From: Chara braunii
Taxonomy: Eukaryota > Streptophyta > Charophyceae > Charales > Characeae
Length of the DNA stretch: 64,000 nt
Reading direction: 5' to 3'
NCBI GenBank assembly: GCA_003427395.1
Contig: BFEA01000045.1
Location: forward strand, 1,792,787 to 1,856,786
The notes below the pieces were generated by a model. That model searched no databases. It had not been told where the DNA came from and worked only from the letters and a program-made list of their open reading frames with translations. The translations under genes and the position numbers were made by a program. This document shows, in pieces, positions 22,446-34,249 of this stretch; position 1 is the stretch's first letter; every line of letters starts with the position of its first letter.

Positions 22446-22560
22446 TACACACACACACGAAAAATTAAAAATTTCTTTTTTTTATTACGTTTCTTTTTTA
22501 TTAAAATACTTAATTTTTGGTTTTTTTTTTTCTTAATTGAAAAACACTTCATAATCCAAA
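21899..22560. repeat. Poly-T, GATT and CA repeats flanking an assembly gap
   Basis: T20 near 21943, GATT-type runs at 21963-22010 and 22112-22132, (CA)n at 22038-22066, a gap of 188 N at 22169-22356, then (CA)n to 22458. The same unit, GATT run then GGGAAGGAGTCAC then CA repeat, occurs twice, so the gap probably hides further copies. No gene. Confidence 0.8.
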
Positions 22561-25148
22561 AACAAAAAAATGGTTGTAGGTATTTTCAAACCCTACAACC
22601 CCGTATTTTTTATTTATTTTTTGGTATTTATTTAATAGGAACAAAAAAATCACAAAATCGGGACCGCGGTCCCCTGTCCGCAGCCGACCTTAGCGGTCGG
22701 GATCCAGACTGTGGACCGAGATTGACCCGGTGGTCATGACTGCGGGGGATTCATAGGCGCAGGGGTCATGTTGTTCTCCTCCGTGCGGTTGATCATTTTA
22801 TACGTGTCACCCTTGCGTAGGGGTCATGTTGTTCTTCTCCGCGCGGCTAATTCCAGCCGCGCGATCTCGTTGATCGTGCGGCTGAAATCGGTCGCGCTGG
22901 CCCAACCGACTGCTCCAAAAAGGAGCCAGCCCCAGGTTGCGTACAGATTTGATCCCCACATCTGCATCGTGACAGTCTGGTGTGTTTACCTACTGGGATG
23001 GCTCCTACTACGGCTGTAGTAGGAGCAGCCCTACTATTTGAAAGGTTGTGGAACCTGGCTGGCCGCCACTTAGTAGCCTAGCAGGCTCCGATGCCTCCCT
23101 CCGTGGCTAGTTGGCTAACCGACTGGCTGGTTGGTTGGGTTAGCAACGCACGACCTTAGCAGCTACCCTCCCAGCAGGCCACAATGCCATCACAGCCAGT
23201 CGTCCGCGTGAAAGCCCCGGGGATCCAAAAAACTTATCATTTCCCTTCATGTTGTGGTTCCAACCTCCGTCGCAGCGACCCCTTTTTAGCCTGCTTAGGC
23301 CCTGAATCGCGCGGCTGTTAAAACAGGTCTAACTTTAGCGTCCCCCCATTTGTGTCCTCTGCGGCCGCAACGGAGACCGCCAACTACCGTCATTATTTTC
23401 GGACGATGAAGACGCCCGGTCTAAAGTTCAAAAAACATCTCACTCAGTCACAGGTTAGTTTGAATAAACTTTTGGCGAACGTCAATCTCATCAAGTCCTT
23501 TAATTCAATAAAAAAGGTCGACATCAAAAGACACGGGCAGTCAGGGGCAGATACCCTTGTTAGGTTTTCTGTCCCGATAGCATTCCTGGGCCCCATTGAA
23601 CGACTTCCACGTCGTTCACGCAGCCGGAATCCTCTATATGAAATTTTACAAATACTTCTCTTAGTATCTGTTGACCCCAATAAAGTCAAAGATATTTTAC
23701 CAAATGGATATCCGAAAAAACGGATTCCTTATCATTAAGCGAGTTATGCCCTCAAAGCCAAAATTAACAATCATTCTTCACTCATCGGATTGGTACCAGA
23801 TTCAGCCTCTGGTCAGCCTAAAATTGAGACTCAGGTCCAGATTCAGCCTCTGCTTAGCCTAAAATTGAGACTCTGGTCCAGATTCAGCCCCTGGAAGCCT
23901 AAAATTCAAAGATTTTTATTTTAATGGTTTCGACATTATTCTGCCGATAATTGAAAACACAATCTCTTGAATGGAGCTGGATTTTCCAGCCAATGTTAAC
24001 AAACTTTATTCGGTTGGAACTCATATTTATATCATCTGGGCAAATGACCATTAATGTCGGAAATTTAACCCGGATCTTTTACGTTCATGGGGATGCATTC
24101 GGAATACTTCAACACATTCACGTGTTGCAAGGAGTCTAACCTGGGCCTCCCACGTAACATAAAAATACCCGTACTATACGACAATAACGGTTGTCGGGGA
24201 AGATAATAGCAAGAAGGCCCAGGTCTTCCATCATCCATTTTTGAACATCCATATTAACCTTCAGCTAATCCCTAGAATGAGTCACCTCAGTCAGGAATAA
24301 CCCTGACAGGTCTCCATAAATCCAACCTCTGAAAGTCGTTCAGAGAACTTCAGACATAATCTGAATTATCCATTCAATATCAGAACCATTTATTTAAATC
24401 CTTCACCCGAGTCTCGTAACCCATTTCGATTGCGCAATTTTACAAACACCTAGAATTCTCATGTCTTAATAACCTCAAATTTTATGTGACTTCATCGAGG
24501 AGTGGTGTAATCCTGCTCAAGGGATAACATCCCGACATCAAGCCCCACTTTAGATTCGAGCCTCACCACATTCCCTCCGATTCCTGTACCGCAACTTTGT
24601 TAATCCTACATCTACAGGGCGAGACAACCCCATCCATACAGTCCAAGTTGGTCAGACAAGGATCATAAGGACACGGTGACCCTGCTTGGCATAAAGTTAG
24701 GCGACCAACCTTACCCTTGTGATAAGCAGCGATCGCTCCCCACCATATGCGGATTCTAAACAGAATCACGATAACTTCTTCCTCTTCAGTGATAGTGTAG
24801 TCATTGCCTTTTGCAAGAAAAATGGCATCATCTCGTTATAAATCAGGAACAAAGTTCCGGCACGAGCCTCACTACCACCTACAAGGCTCACATTTTTCAG
24901 GAGTATCAAGACACAATAAAAAGTAGGTATTACATATAAAAAAATTGATACTTATCAGATCATGTGCCTTTAGAATGAATACATATCATTCGGGAAGTCA
25001 CATGTTCTGGAATTATACACTTTTTACACAACAAATCACAAATTTGTTCAAATGATTCAAGCCAAAATCAAGTTAGTCAGGGGTATCAATGTCTGTTAGG
25101 AAAAATAAGGTATTATCATAGAACCCGCAAAATTACATATGTTTTTCT
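22561..25148. other. Non-coding stretch with short repeats
   Basis: No gene is supported; a 128-codon plus frame at 23352-23738 lacks features. A 58-bp near-duplicate with the core AGGGGTCATGTTGTTCT occurs at about 22762 and 22818. A perfect hairpin lies at 23001-23026. A 41-bp tandem repeat with the core AGCCTAAAATTGAGACTC has three units at 23795-23912. The remainder is AT-rich and unremarkable. It lies 3' of the M2 integrase fragment, where an LTR would be, but no LTR start was found. Confidence 0.45.
23001..23026. repeat. Perfect hairpin, 11-bp stem
   Basis: Arms GCTCCTACTAC and GTAGTAGGAGC around a GGCT loop. No downstream gene or U-tract, so a role as terminator is not supported. Confidence 0.7.
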
Positions 25149-26080
25149 TCAGTCCCTATAAACAAATTTCTTCAAGCGTGAGCCTGAAACCCGATTCCGC
25201 CCACGTGCTTCATCCATCTCCTCAATCTCGTATGCTCCATACTCCGTTTTCTTAACAATACGATAAGGTCTCATCCATCGATCACCCAACTTCCTTTACC
25301 ACTGTTTTTCGAGAGAAGAGTCATAGAGAAGAACAATATCACCAACTTCAAACGGTTCATTCTTAACCCGGGGCTGCTTATCCCACCTAATTTTGTTTGC
25401 TCGTCTGCTATCTGCAGTTGAGGCAACAGCCTCTACAACTCTTTCCTTAGTAGCCTTTATTTGTCTGGCTCTAAGGTCCAGCAATTCTTCTGCAGAAAGT
25501 ATGAATTTCATATCTTGTTTTTGCCACGTGGTCAGAAAACTTTCGATTGGAAACATAGCATGTCGACCAAACCATAATGTAACAGGAGCATACCCAGTAG
25601 TCCGCTTTCCGGTTGTATTTTCAACAAACATGGTAGCCCTAAAAAAAACAGGTCATCTTGATGGCTTGCCTGCACACCATTTGGCTAACAAATTAGTCAA
25701 GGTGGCATGCCCACGTTCGATAGGAGCGTTAGCCTCGGGTTGTACTCTAGTAGCATAACTATAGTTGACTCCCTAGCCTCTTCATAAGAGCGTGAACCTC
25801 TTCTGCTCGAAATTCACCACCTCGATCATCACTAATTTTCGAACAAACGAATACCGAAGGAAAAACTCCTCAATACATTCCGCCAAAAGTTTTCCGATAT
25901 GTTCCCGGATTGCACGTCCATCAATAAACCTGGTAAGATTGTCTCTCACATCAAAAATATATCTATACCCATTAAGTCCGGGCGGCATAACCACCAGATC
26001 GAGGTGTACAACTGCACCTGGCTCACCAACATATCGTAAATTAAGTGGTTCATTGTACCGGTGTCGAGCAAATCGGTCCG
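25149..26080 (-). pseudogene. Integrase fragment M2
   Basis: Remnant of a Ty3 integrase on the minus strand. The catalytic core starts VGEPGAVVHLDLVVMPPG (about 26010) with LLAECIEEFFLRYSF and the start of the second catalytic segment damaged. The later part has TTGYAPVTLWFGRHAMFPIES (about 25600) and VGDIVLLYDSSLEKQW, a TAA, then the C-terminal RVSGSRLKKF tail with stop at 25149-25151. The zinc finger and everything upstream are missing beyond about 26080, so it was truncated, probably by insertion of the M3 element. It is closer to P1 than to M1 in the HLDL-x-x-MPPG and DSSLEKQ segments. Confidence 0.85.
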
Positions 26081-26265
26081 GCACCTCAAGAGCGGGCGGG
26101 ACCCTCTCGACCGCGTCACACAGGAGTTGGTCTGATCCTCGTCGTGAATATATATGGAGCTTCCACAAGCAGCTCCGGCCGAATGCGCCAGCCATACCTC
26201 TTGCGATCCCCTACGACAGGATAGGGCCTACGCGAGACACGACTTACCTCCACCTTACGGGAGCT
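26081..26265. other. Junction between M2 fragment and M3 LTR
   Basis: The homology to integrase stops and the expected M3 LTR end (GGTGACA on the minus strand, near 26266) follows. No other feature. Confidence 0.3.
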
Positions 26266-27829
26266 GTCACCTCCCTTCGGTGGGCATATCCCCGCTGAGC
26301 TACCAATCCATAGTATGAAAGTTAATCAGTTGCAATCGCAGAGGTGGACCAGCCGAGGGTGCTTCTCGTTCGCTGTAGCATAGGGGGTACTCGCAGTTTT
26401 ACGCCTCTATCGAACCCGCACGCGAACCGACGACTTGGGTGACTGAGGTCCCAAGCGCGACTCGTTGTCGGTCGACTAGGACGTTTCCTACACACCACGC
26501 GTATACCACTCTAAAGACATAAAAATTAGAACACGCACGCACAAGCACATAAACAGAACGACACATGATAAACAATGAGACAACACTCATAGTCCCTTAG
26601 TAGTCATCCCATAACCCTCCGAAGCGGAAATCGGATAGGCGTCGCGCGCGAGACTTAGTATAAAACCGCGCGGACGCAGGGCTGACTCATATTGACTAGC
26701 AATGCATGAATATGCAAGCAGTCGCAATGATGACGAACTATGTAGTACCCATACTCATGCGGTCGTTGTTAATCTCGAGGGTTGCATTCGACACTCAAGT
26801 GTCAGCTGACACGCGCCTTAAGGGATTAATCTCTCGACGCTGGACAACCGCCAAGTGAGGTTGAGAAGGACACCCTCTTCTGCACCCTACGGAGAGTGGG
26901 TGGTACACAGGTTCATACCTGTGGTGACAATCGTCTCTTATTGCCCTGGAGACCAGCTCCATCATCTAGGGCCTGAAGAGAAATCAAAGGGTTTGACTTT
27001 GACGGTTGCCACGGACTACAACGTCCAACTATAAAACTCTAAAAAGCAAGGGATAACAAGGGATCTCCCTTTTCTCTCAAAAACATAATCTGTTCAACCC
27101 TTACGCGCGGTCATAGTAGGCCGCGCGAAACACTCAAGACATATTTATTTACATATATAGAGAGGGTTATAAATATGAGATGACCACTTCTCACAATCAC
27201 AGTGGGACTCCTCTCAGCCATATATACGTATATGATCGCTGACAGTGAAATCCAAAGTCCGAACCACCAAATATACCTTCAATCACATCAAGGATTCAAC
27301 CAAAAGTCAACGCACTACACGAGGTCAACTTCAACCATTCTCTACACTCAAACCCCTCGCTTTAGCCATACAAGCCTCACTCTTGTGCAACTCCTTAAAA
27401 TAAAATGGCTAAGTCCGGGCGAAAACACAACGAAATAATTCAAACCACAAGATTAAAGTTCTTAGGTTGAGTGACAAGAGTGAATTGGAGTTAAGTCGTA
27501 AACCAATGCATCGGCAACCGACCTGTTATTAGTGATAACAAAAGATGATCCTTGCAAGACCAAACTAAATCTAGTCCAAATCTTAAATCAAACGATCAAA
27601 AGGACATGTAACACAAGACATGCCAATCCCCAAGCTAAACTCATAAGTGTATAAAGAATAAAGTTCCGTAGCACATTCTCACACAAGGTTCTCCTACAAG
27701 TTAAGCCTAGATTTACCTCTAAGTCAGTGCTCAACTCAAGGCAGACCTATGGCAGCACCTCCCCTAATCAAGGTGGATTGTCAAAATCGTCACCTCTCAA
27801 AGTATAATCTAACTCCTCTAAACTAAGAA

Positions 27830-28385
27830 AATTTCGGCAGCGCTTCCCGTAGAAAAAATACCTTCTTAGAATTTATAATAACTCAAATATAAAAACAAAA
27901 AAAACAAACTCTAATTCTCGAAAGTCAAATTTTGTCTAACTCCCTGAATTAGTAAAAGTTTTGGCAACACTCCCTTTAGAAAAGAAGACTTCCAAATTTT
28001 TACAAAGTCAGATATGAACCTAAAGCAAACCTTGAGTTTAACTAAGACAAAATTTAACTAACTCCTTAGATTTGTAGAAATTTTGGCAGCGCTTCCCGTA
28101 GAGAAAGTAGCTTACCAAAATTTATACAAGGTTAAGTTCATAATCTAAAGTGACTTTGACTTCTCAAGGTCCAATTTTGTCTCCCTGAATTTGCAAAAAT
28201 TTGCGCAGGTCTCCCTTTAGAAAAGAAGACTTTCCAGATTTTTACGAAGTCATATATATAAGTCAGACAAGTTGAACTTTGAAAACACAAAATCTGACTA
28301 ACTCCTTGGTTTAATAGAAATTTCGGCAGCGTTTCCCATAGAGAAAGTGATGTACCAAAATTTATACAAGACCAAGTATAATAAA
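27830..28385. repeat. Approx. 245-bp tandem repeat with 120-bp half units
   Basis: Blocks with GGCAGCGCTTCCCGTAGA at about 27838, 28087 and (variant) 28326 alternate with blocks with CTCCCTTTAGAAAAGAAGAC at about 27970 and 28210. So the array is a higher-order repeat of two diverged roughly 120-bp units. Confidence 0.7.
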
Positions 28386-28659
28386 TGATCCCAGAAACTG
28401 TAGAAATCGACCTCAGTAAAACAAACTTTGCTAAGAAAATGCAGAAATTGAAACTGACTCCTATGCCTCTAGGACGTGGCAAGTTTCTAAAACAACTACC
28501 TATAAAACTGAAACTCAAACCAAGTAGTAATCTCACTCAGCCACATGCAAGGTCAAAGCACAAAGGTAACTACTCTCACCATCCCCAAGTCAACCTTGCC
28601 AAACAATAGTTCATAGTCTTTCAATGATTTGTCCCTTTTTACCCAGCTTACATAAGGCA

Positions 28660-29400
28660 TAAAGCTAGATCACCCAAACTTATGGAACATGTCTAGCTCA
28701 ACCATTGAATATACACAAACAAAGGGCACAACAACTTTTCTCTTCTTTCGACATGTGACTAAGCCACCCTAGTCGCCCTGAACGGTTTAAGTATACCGGT
28801 TTTATATAATTATTTGCACTTAGTCTTTTGAGGTAGCATATAACTGAACCGATCATCTTTAGCTCGAGATTCAGTCTGCCTCTTTGTACCACAAGTTTAC
28901 TCTTAATTAGTACTGTCTTCAGTTGGTGATAAGTTATAGTCAGACCACCCAAACTTATAGAACCCTGCCTGACTAGCCTATTCATAAGTGATAATAATAA
29001 AGTATAGTCAAGTTATAACCTTTTGGTTCCAGCATATGTATGGCGTTAGATCAAGACCACCCAAACTTATGAAACATGTCTGGTCCTCGTTCTGTTTTTT
29101 TCTCTTAAAGTCAAAGCAGGGAGAGGCTGAGCCACCCAAACTTATTGGAACATGTTTAAACCTCCTCGTTTGGAACCAAAAGAAATAAAAGAAACCCAAA
29201 GTAAACAAGGCGACCAAGCCACCAAAACTTATGGAACATGCTTGGTCCTTGAAAAGTCATCCACAGACAGCCCTCGCAAGTCAGAGCAACCAGACCACCC
29301 AATCTTATGGGAACCTGTCTGGTCCTTCATGCAATCAAAAATAAACATAGCACTGGACCCTCCAATCTTATGTAGACTCTCCCAGCCTTTGGTTGACCCA
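28660..29400. repeat. Dispersed tandem motif in M3 LTR
   Basis: The motif CACCCAAACTTATGGAACAT, often followed by GTCTGGTC, recurs about eight times (28670, 28950, 29070, 29130, 29220, 29300, 29355 and others) at uneven spacing of 70-110 bp. It could be a transcription-factor array in U3. Confidence 0.65.
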
Positions 29401-29798
29401 GTCAAACCCATTCAATACAACCTTCCTCCCATTCTTCCCTCATATGCAATTCCATAATCTGCTTTCAGTCAGATAAACAAAACTAAAACTGCAACTTGCA
29501 AAACCATTCATTTACTCAAGTCTGAATTGTCCTGAAAGTCAAACCAAAAGTCAACGTATGGACGCATGCAGTATACTCAATCAACTATAGCAAGAATTAT
29601 AAATAGGGGTTATAGTTGAGTTTTTATAAATGGAAGGGATGGTTACCTCTTAGTTCCCTGCCTCCATAACCCCTCCTAAGTTCCGGCAAAGCTCCCACAA
29701 TCGGTGGGCTGACTCCCCACAGAGTCTTGCCGCGGTCCTATGGGTTGCAATCCCGCCTGCTGCCTGCGTTGCACGCTTTTCACGTTCCCCGACGAACA

Positions 29799-29824
29799 CG
29801 AACACGTTCGCCCGAACGTGTTCG
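29799..29824. repeat. 26-bp perfect palindrome in the LTR
   Basis: CGAACACGTTCG, a CC spacer, then CGAACGTGTTCG. It lies about 80-110 bases from the M3 LTR start and would be in U3, so a protein-binding site is possible. Confidence 0.75.
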
Positions 29825-29906
29825 GGCAGGAAAATATGGCGAACGCAAACTTTTTTTTTTTTTTTTTTTTTTAGGGGTCGTGGGGCGTAGGCCTGTGTCC
29901 GTGACA

Positions 29907-29922
29907 CCCCCCCCCTCCTCTA
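29907..29922 (-). promoter_or_regulatory. Polypurine tract of M3
   Basis: On the minus strand AGAGGAGGGGGGGGG runs straight into TGTCACG. This is where plus-strand DNA synthesis is primed. It lies immediately after the protease region, with no RT or integrase between. Confidence 0.7.
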
Positions 29923-29926
29923 AGAG

Positions 29927-30902
29927 TCATGAATCGTAAATAAAGCCCCCGTCTGTGTGTGTGTGGACGCTATCCTCGAACGTCGACGACCATGTGACCA
30001 ACTTGCCTTTTTTAGGGTCCCCCCCGGTCCCGATGAGTCGGAGGAGTTCCCTACGGCCAGTTACATGATCCTCTATATCTACCATGTACGTATGATCGTG
30101 CAAGTGCATGCCTATCATTTCTACGTTGGCGCACCTTAGTCTCTCGAGGATTATGTTGTGGTCCATTTCCTCCATTACGGTCATCCGCTGAAACGACCAG
30201 ATCGACTCCCTGATTCCTGCCTTAACCGCACATTTCGTGACATACCCAATGAACGGAATTTCCCCACCGGCTCCCTGGATGCGTCATGTTACTTCCTTAT
30301 TTACCGTACAGCCCGTGATCGTTGCGAAATCGTTTTTTTATGAGAGTGATTTTTGCTCCCCCGTCTACTAATGCGTCGGTATGATGAGTCCCGATCTGGA
30401 TTTTCAACTTTCCTACGGGCAGCGCATGGAAGCTAAGCTTTGTTTCGGGAGGTGCCCTCATGACCTCGCCACCTTCTCGGTCCGGCAAGCTCAGGCGGAT
30501 GTTCGCAAAGGCCTTCTCGAGATCCTCCAAATCCCCGTGACTCCTTTGAAGGTTAGCAACTTCTTGCGGAGCTTCCTCCTCCCTTTCCCGTTCCGGTGAT
30601 TCGAGGTTTTCGTTTATCTCTACTCGTCGCCGAGTCAACAGTTGTCTAAGCCCTTTGAGCAACCTAGGGCTGGCCTGCAGCATGGTCTGAAACGATACCG
30701 ACACCATGGTTCCTAGTAATTTACTAAGGGTGTCATCGATCGCAGGCATGGTTAAGATCGGGATTTGATACCTAAACTTCTTCTTAGCAACTGTAACCGT
30801 GTCTGTAGGCTCCTCTTTCCTAGGCTTCCCATAAACTTTCTCGGGCTCCCCGGCCTCGGGCTCTGCCTGGGGCGCGGAGCGTCCAACAACCTCCTTCATC
30901 AC
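29927..30902 (-). pseudogene. M3 aspartic protease with upstream domain
   Basis: The frame 30902-30297 starts in the conserved region before protease (SFQTMLQASPRLLKGLRQLL). It then has the active-site segment ALVDGGAKITLI near 30355, where the usual D-S/T-G is D-G-G. After a break near 30297 the rest of the domain is found in another frame (FIGYVTKCAVKAG and MDHNIILERLRCANVEM, to 29927). The altered triad and the frame break make it inactive. It is followed directly by the polypurine tract. Confidence 0.75.
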
Positions 30903-30938
30903 GGTGTCTCGGATAATCTTTCTCCTAGTCGTCCCTAA

Positions 30939-32745
30939 TTAAGTAGTTGCGTTCACCCTATCATGTTCGTCGCTTTCCAGAATGAAGTTGACCTGCGGTC
31001 CGCGGCCCCGGAGTTGGTCCCGGATGATATCGACCACCGACTCAGCTTCTACTTCTGCTATTTTTAACCCATTGAGCATGATAATGGCGTGCCGCATTCC
31101 CCCTGGCGAGTTCCAATTCACCCGTTTTCCCTGTGGTTCGAATATCTCTCCTTTTAATGATCTGGTACACGATTGAGCTTTGAGCATGCGCACACAAAAT
31201 ATCCTACCGCGGTGCAGTACTTGCATTGCTCATTGGCGGAATCTCTCCGGCCGAATCCTCGGTTGGCTACTCCTGTCGGAACTACGACTTCTTGGGGAGG
31301 GAGGGCGGGTCGGGATACTTGCGTCTGCATAACCATCAGCGTGTTCTCCACCCTTTGAATCTTATTGTCGACTCCATGCACACGTTCATGTAGACTCTCA
31401 ATCCCCCTTTTTACCTTATCGTCTGCCGTACCGGTCAAATCTATGACCTCCTCTTCCTTAAGCAAGGCCAATGTCTCGGTCACTACCGTCTTCTTGGCCA
31501 GATCCGTTACCGTACTGAAATCAGCATCCCTTGTGTTTACGAATTTGCTCGTCTGTTGGTAAGCCGACAGAATCTTCTCCTTGTCGAACTCGGAGAACTG
31601 CCTGAGGAAGTATTTGCTCATTATCCGGTCTGTAACCCCGGGGATTCTTAGTGCTATCAGGGTAAAATCTCGCAGGAAGTCATTATACGTTGCGAAATTA
31701 TTCCTTTGAACCACTGCTAAATCGGCCTCCGTTGTCATTTTCTCCGCTGCCAGGTATTTTCTCATCATTACATCCCAGGTTTCCTTCTAGGATCGACTCG
31801 CGTCTACGATGACCATTATGTCTCGCCCCAGGCTCAATGACACATGCTGCCCCAGGTGGTCCATCTTTTCTTCTTCGATCCATTTCAACAACGCAACCAG
31901 CTTCTCATAATCTATTAGGAACTCCGTGATGTTTGCCCCATCAAATGTCAACTTTTTATTAGCGTCTACTAGGTAACTTTGGTTTTTGTTTAGTGCTCGT
32001 GCAAGGGACGACACTATCTTCCTGAGGCCGCCTTCAGAGCTACTGGCCTCGCCCGCCGTGCTGGTATCCTGTCCCTCATTGTCGGCCCTCTGTCCTTCTC
32101 TAGTCTTTGCAGTCCCCTCCGGGTCGAACCATCCCAACACCCTTTCCCTAAGGCTTCAGAGCCCTTCGCACCCTCGCATTGCTGCTGGCGTGGCCGGCAG
32201 GCGGCTAGCCCTGCTATCTATGACTGGTGGATTCGTGGCTTTCTCCGCTTCCATCCCCAGGGAGTTCTCTCTCTCCTTCCTCCTCTTGCTTGGTGTCCCT
32301 CCGCGATCACATCCTTAGCCCCTTGTCTACTCCCGTCTTGGTCGGTTTTCCGCTCATTCCGCGGTTCTTCCCGCAAGGATTCTTCCTCGTTCCCAGTCAT
32401 CATTTCCTCAATCAATCTTGCCTTATACTCTGCGGTCCTCTTTTTTAATTCTGCTAGTTTGCGCCTCGCATCCGTGACTTTCACTTTCTTAGACACAACT
32501 CCGTTTGGATTCCGAGAACTTGTCTCGTCCTTATTTCTACCCCCCTTGGTCTCCTGGGTCCCTTGCTTGCTTCCTACGGCTTTCCCCGAGCTCTCTCCCG
32601 AGGAGATCTCTTTCCTGTTCCAGTTGGTACCATTCGGATTTATCGATTCTCTGTCCTTCTGACCCTCCTCGCTTTGTACGGCGCTGCCTCCTAAGCCTTG
32701 TCCTCCCTCGCTCCTACGATTATTTGTCTCATCTTCCGTTGCCAT
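30939..32745 (-). pseudogene. M3 Gag
   Basis: The N-terminal frame (32745-32218) starts MATEDETNNRRSEGG and is charged, with a helical KKVKVTDARRKLAELKKR. The capsid (32140-31154) has LTFDGANITEFLIDYEKL, an in-frame TAG near 31787, then KETWDVMMRKYL and KYFLRQFSEFDKEKIL. The zinc knuckle is CKYCTAVGYFVCAC: the His of C-x2-C-x4-H-x4-C is Tyr (codon TAT, about 31199-31201). After a frameshift the post-knuckle segment with SPGGMR continues to 30939. The layout is a complete Gag with point breaks. Confidence 0.8.
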
Positions 32746-33206
32746 TTTGCCTAGTTCTGCATAAACCAGAGGATTCCCCAGGACACGGGCAGCGCGAGGT
32801 ATTTAGGTTCCATAGTTTCTGGTTTCTTTGGATTAGCTTGTTCCGAGAGTAGCCCCGTCTCCATTTCCGTCCTCTGATCACTTCCCTAAGAAGGAGCCAC
32901 GGCGGCCCTGCTGCTCTATTGAGCCAAGGAACATGACTTAGTCTCCCTTATGACAGACTCGTTTAGGGTGCCCAGTCTGTCGTGCCAGCACGTAGGAGTC
33001 CTGGTTGGGTTTCCCGTTAGGAAAAGTTCCCGAGCAGAATTGCCTTTTTAACTTCTAGGGTCATGACGATTATTATGAGTCTATCCTTCCCCCTTTATCT
33101 CGAAGCGAGTTTTTCATCGTCCGGCTCCGAAGGTCTTCCTTATTTCCATCCGTAAGCCCATGTAGAGGAATATACTTGATTTGCCCTATTGGCTTGCCTC
33201 CGGGTG

Positions 33207-33659
33207 CTAGTCCCGCTCTCGTTCTCGTGGCCCTTCTGGTTCGGTAGGTCCCTCGAATAATTGAGCCACCCCCGTAAGATAACTCTCTCCTATCACGATT
33301 TCCCTCTGAATTATGTGTTCATATTCCGCCCAAGCTAGTCGTGGCAACCCAAATATCAGGATATTAATAACCTCCAACAATTCATGGGTCCGGTTTCCCC
33401 AGAACGGCCCATGCTCCACAGCAACGTCATAGAACATCCCGATGGTTTGATGGGGGAAGTGGTCTACCCAGATTATTGTCGAGTCTGCCAGATCCTGCGC
33501 CCTTGCGAGGCTCCCGAAGATAAGGTCTATCATGAATCGGGGGACCCGGCATCTCAGCGGGGTGGTTGGTGCCGTGGACTCCCTCCAGCCCCCCATTTCC
33601 ACCTTGGTGAGTAAGCCCACGTTCCTTCTACCCCTGATTGATTGGCCTATCCGTGTCAA
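33207..33659 (-). CDS. M3 pre-gag module B, copy 2
   Basis: A 150-codon frame with EMGGWRES near the start, VPRFMIDLIFG, GMFYDVAVEHGPFWGNR and then the hydrophobic NILIFGLPRLAWAEYEHI. The frame at 34396-34602 repeats the pattern (MGGWKEF, VPEFVADWFGG, KYGPFYGDK), so M3 carries the module in tandem. The order matches the P1 B module (IRYIRATLSDFIV ... KKFGYWEKLKEE ... IPIMFLL). It ends in a charged PEGPRERERD. Function unknown. Confidence 0.5.
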   Translation of the reverse strand: MTRIGQSIRGRRNVGLLTKVEMGGWRESTAPTTPLRCRVPRFMIDLIFGSLARAQDLADSTIIWVDHFPHQTIGMFYDVAVEHGPFWGNRTHELLEVINILIFGLPRLAWAEYEHIIQREIVIGESYLTGVAQLFEGPTEPEGPRERERD

Positions 33660-33728
33660 CGTCTGAGCGGCCCTTCGAAAGACTGGTGCCAGCTCATGAC
33701 CTTGTGCTATCCCTACCCCCAGCGAGTG

Positions 33729-34059
33729 TCAACCGATTTCGGGTAGATACATGGCCCCAGTAACATCTAAATTGGAAAACAAATCATCCCTAGGTCCTCG
33801 GTTGAATCTCATCCCCGTCCACCGACATTCCACCATTATGAATGCGTTGTCTCTCTCCAAAGTCACGGCCCGCCATTCCACGTCGAATCCCTGAAAGTTG
33901 GCATTTGACGGAAGGGACACTTCCCACCCTCTGCCGTCGTTTCAGGGCGGCCCGGGGTACCGAGGCTGTCGTACCGTTCAAACACGTCTCGCCGCCATTG
34001 TTGTTTTGGTGATTTCCTGCATAGGCCACACAGAGAGGATTACGACCCGTTTTTAGCAA
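33729..34059 (-). pseudogene. M3 pre-gag module A
   Basis: Two overlapping frames share the region. The one ending at 33729 has SLPSNANFQGFDVEWRAV and DNAFIMVECRWTG, aligning with MTLPKGKNRADLGESWW ... NEAFMWIETSW of the P1 A module. The other frame gives the start (about 34059). It precedes a B module as in P1. Unknown function. Confidence 0.45.
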
Positions 34060-34249
34060 CTGTCCATCCTCCTATCGTTTCCCTTTCCGCTCATGTCCCC
34101 TTTCCTCTTTTTTGTCATGCGTCCCACACCTGCACCCATAATGGACGGACACCTTCCCTTGTTTCAATCTCCTCACATGCCTAGTTAAACTAATGTACAA
34201 GACCCTATCTTATGTTACTCCCTAGTTTACATGCACCTCTCAAACCTTG

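Larger units (their letters stand above)
26266..29906 (-). mobile_element. Probable 3' LTR of element M3
   Basis: On the minus strand it starts TGTCACGGACACAGG at 29906, directly after a polypurine tract, which is the expected LTR start. TGTCACG is the inverse of the CGTGACA that ends the M1 and P1 LTR regions. The left end is uncertain (26266 is my best guess). No gene is inside. It contains two sets of tandem repeats (27830-28385 and 28660-29400) and a 26-bp palindrome, the same repeat-filled style as the other LTR-like regions. The 5' LTR partner was not recognised to the right of 34.8 kb. Confidence 0.55.

Noticed and set aside
21835-22739. Long frames of alternating Val/Cys or His/Thr around the gap
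   Set aside because: They are translations of (CA)n plus runs of N and carry no protein information.
23001-23026. Rho-independent terminator
   Set aside because: Perfect hairpin but no T-tract and no bacterial gene; the genome is eukaryotic.
23352-23738. 128-codon plus frame
   Set aside because: No ATG at the start, no recognisable domain or splice context; length is within chance for this composition.
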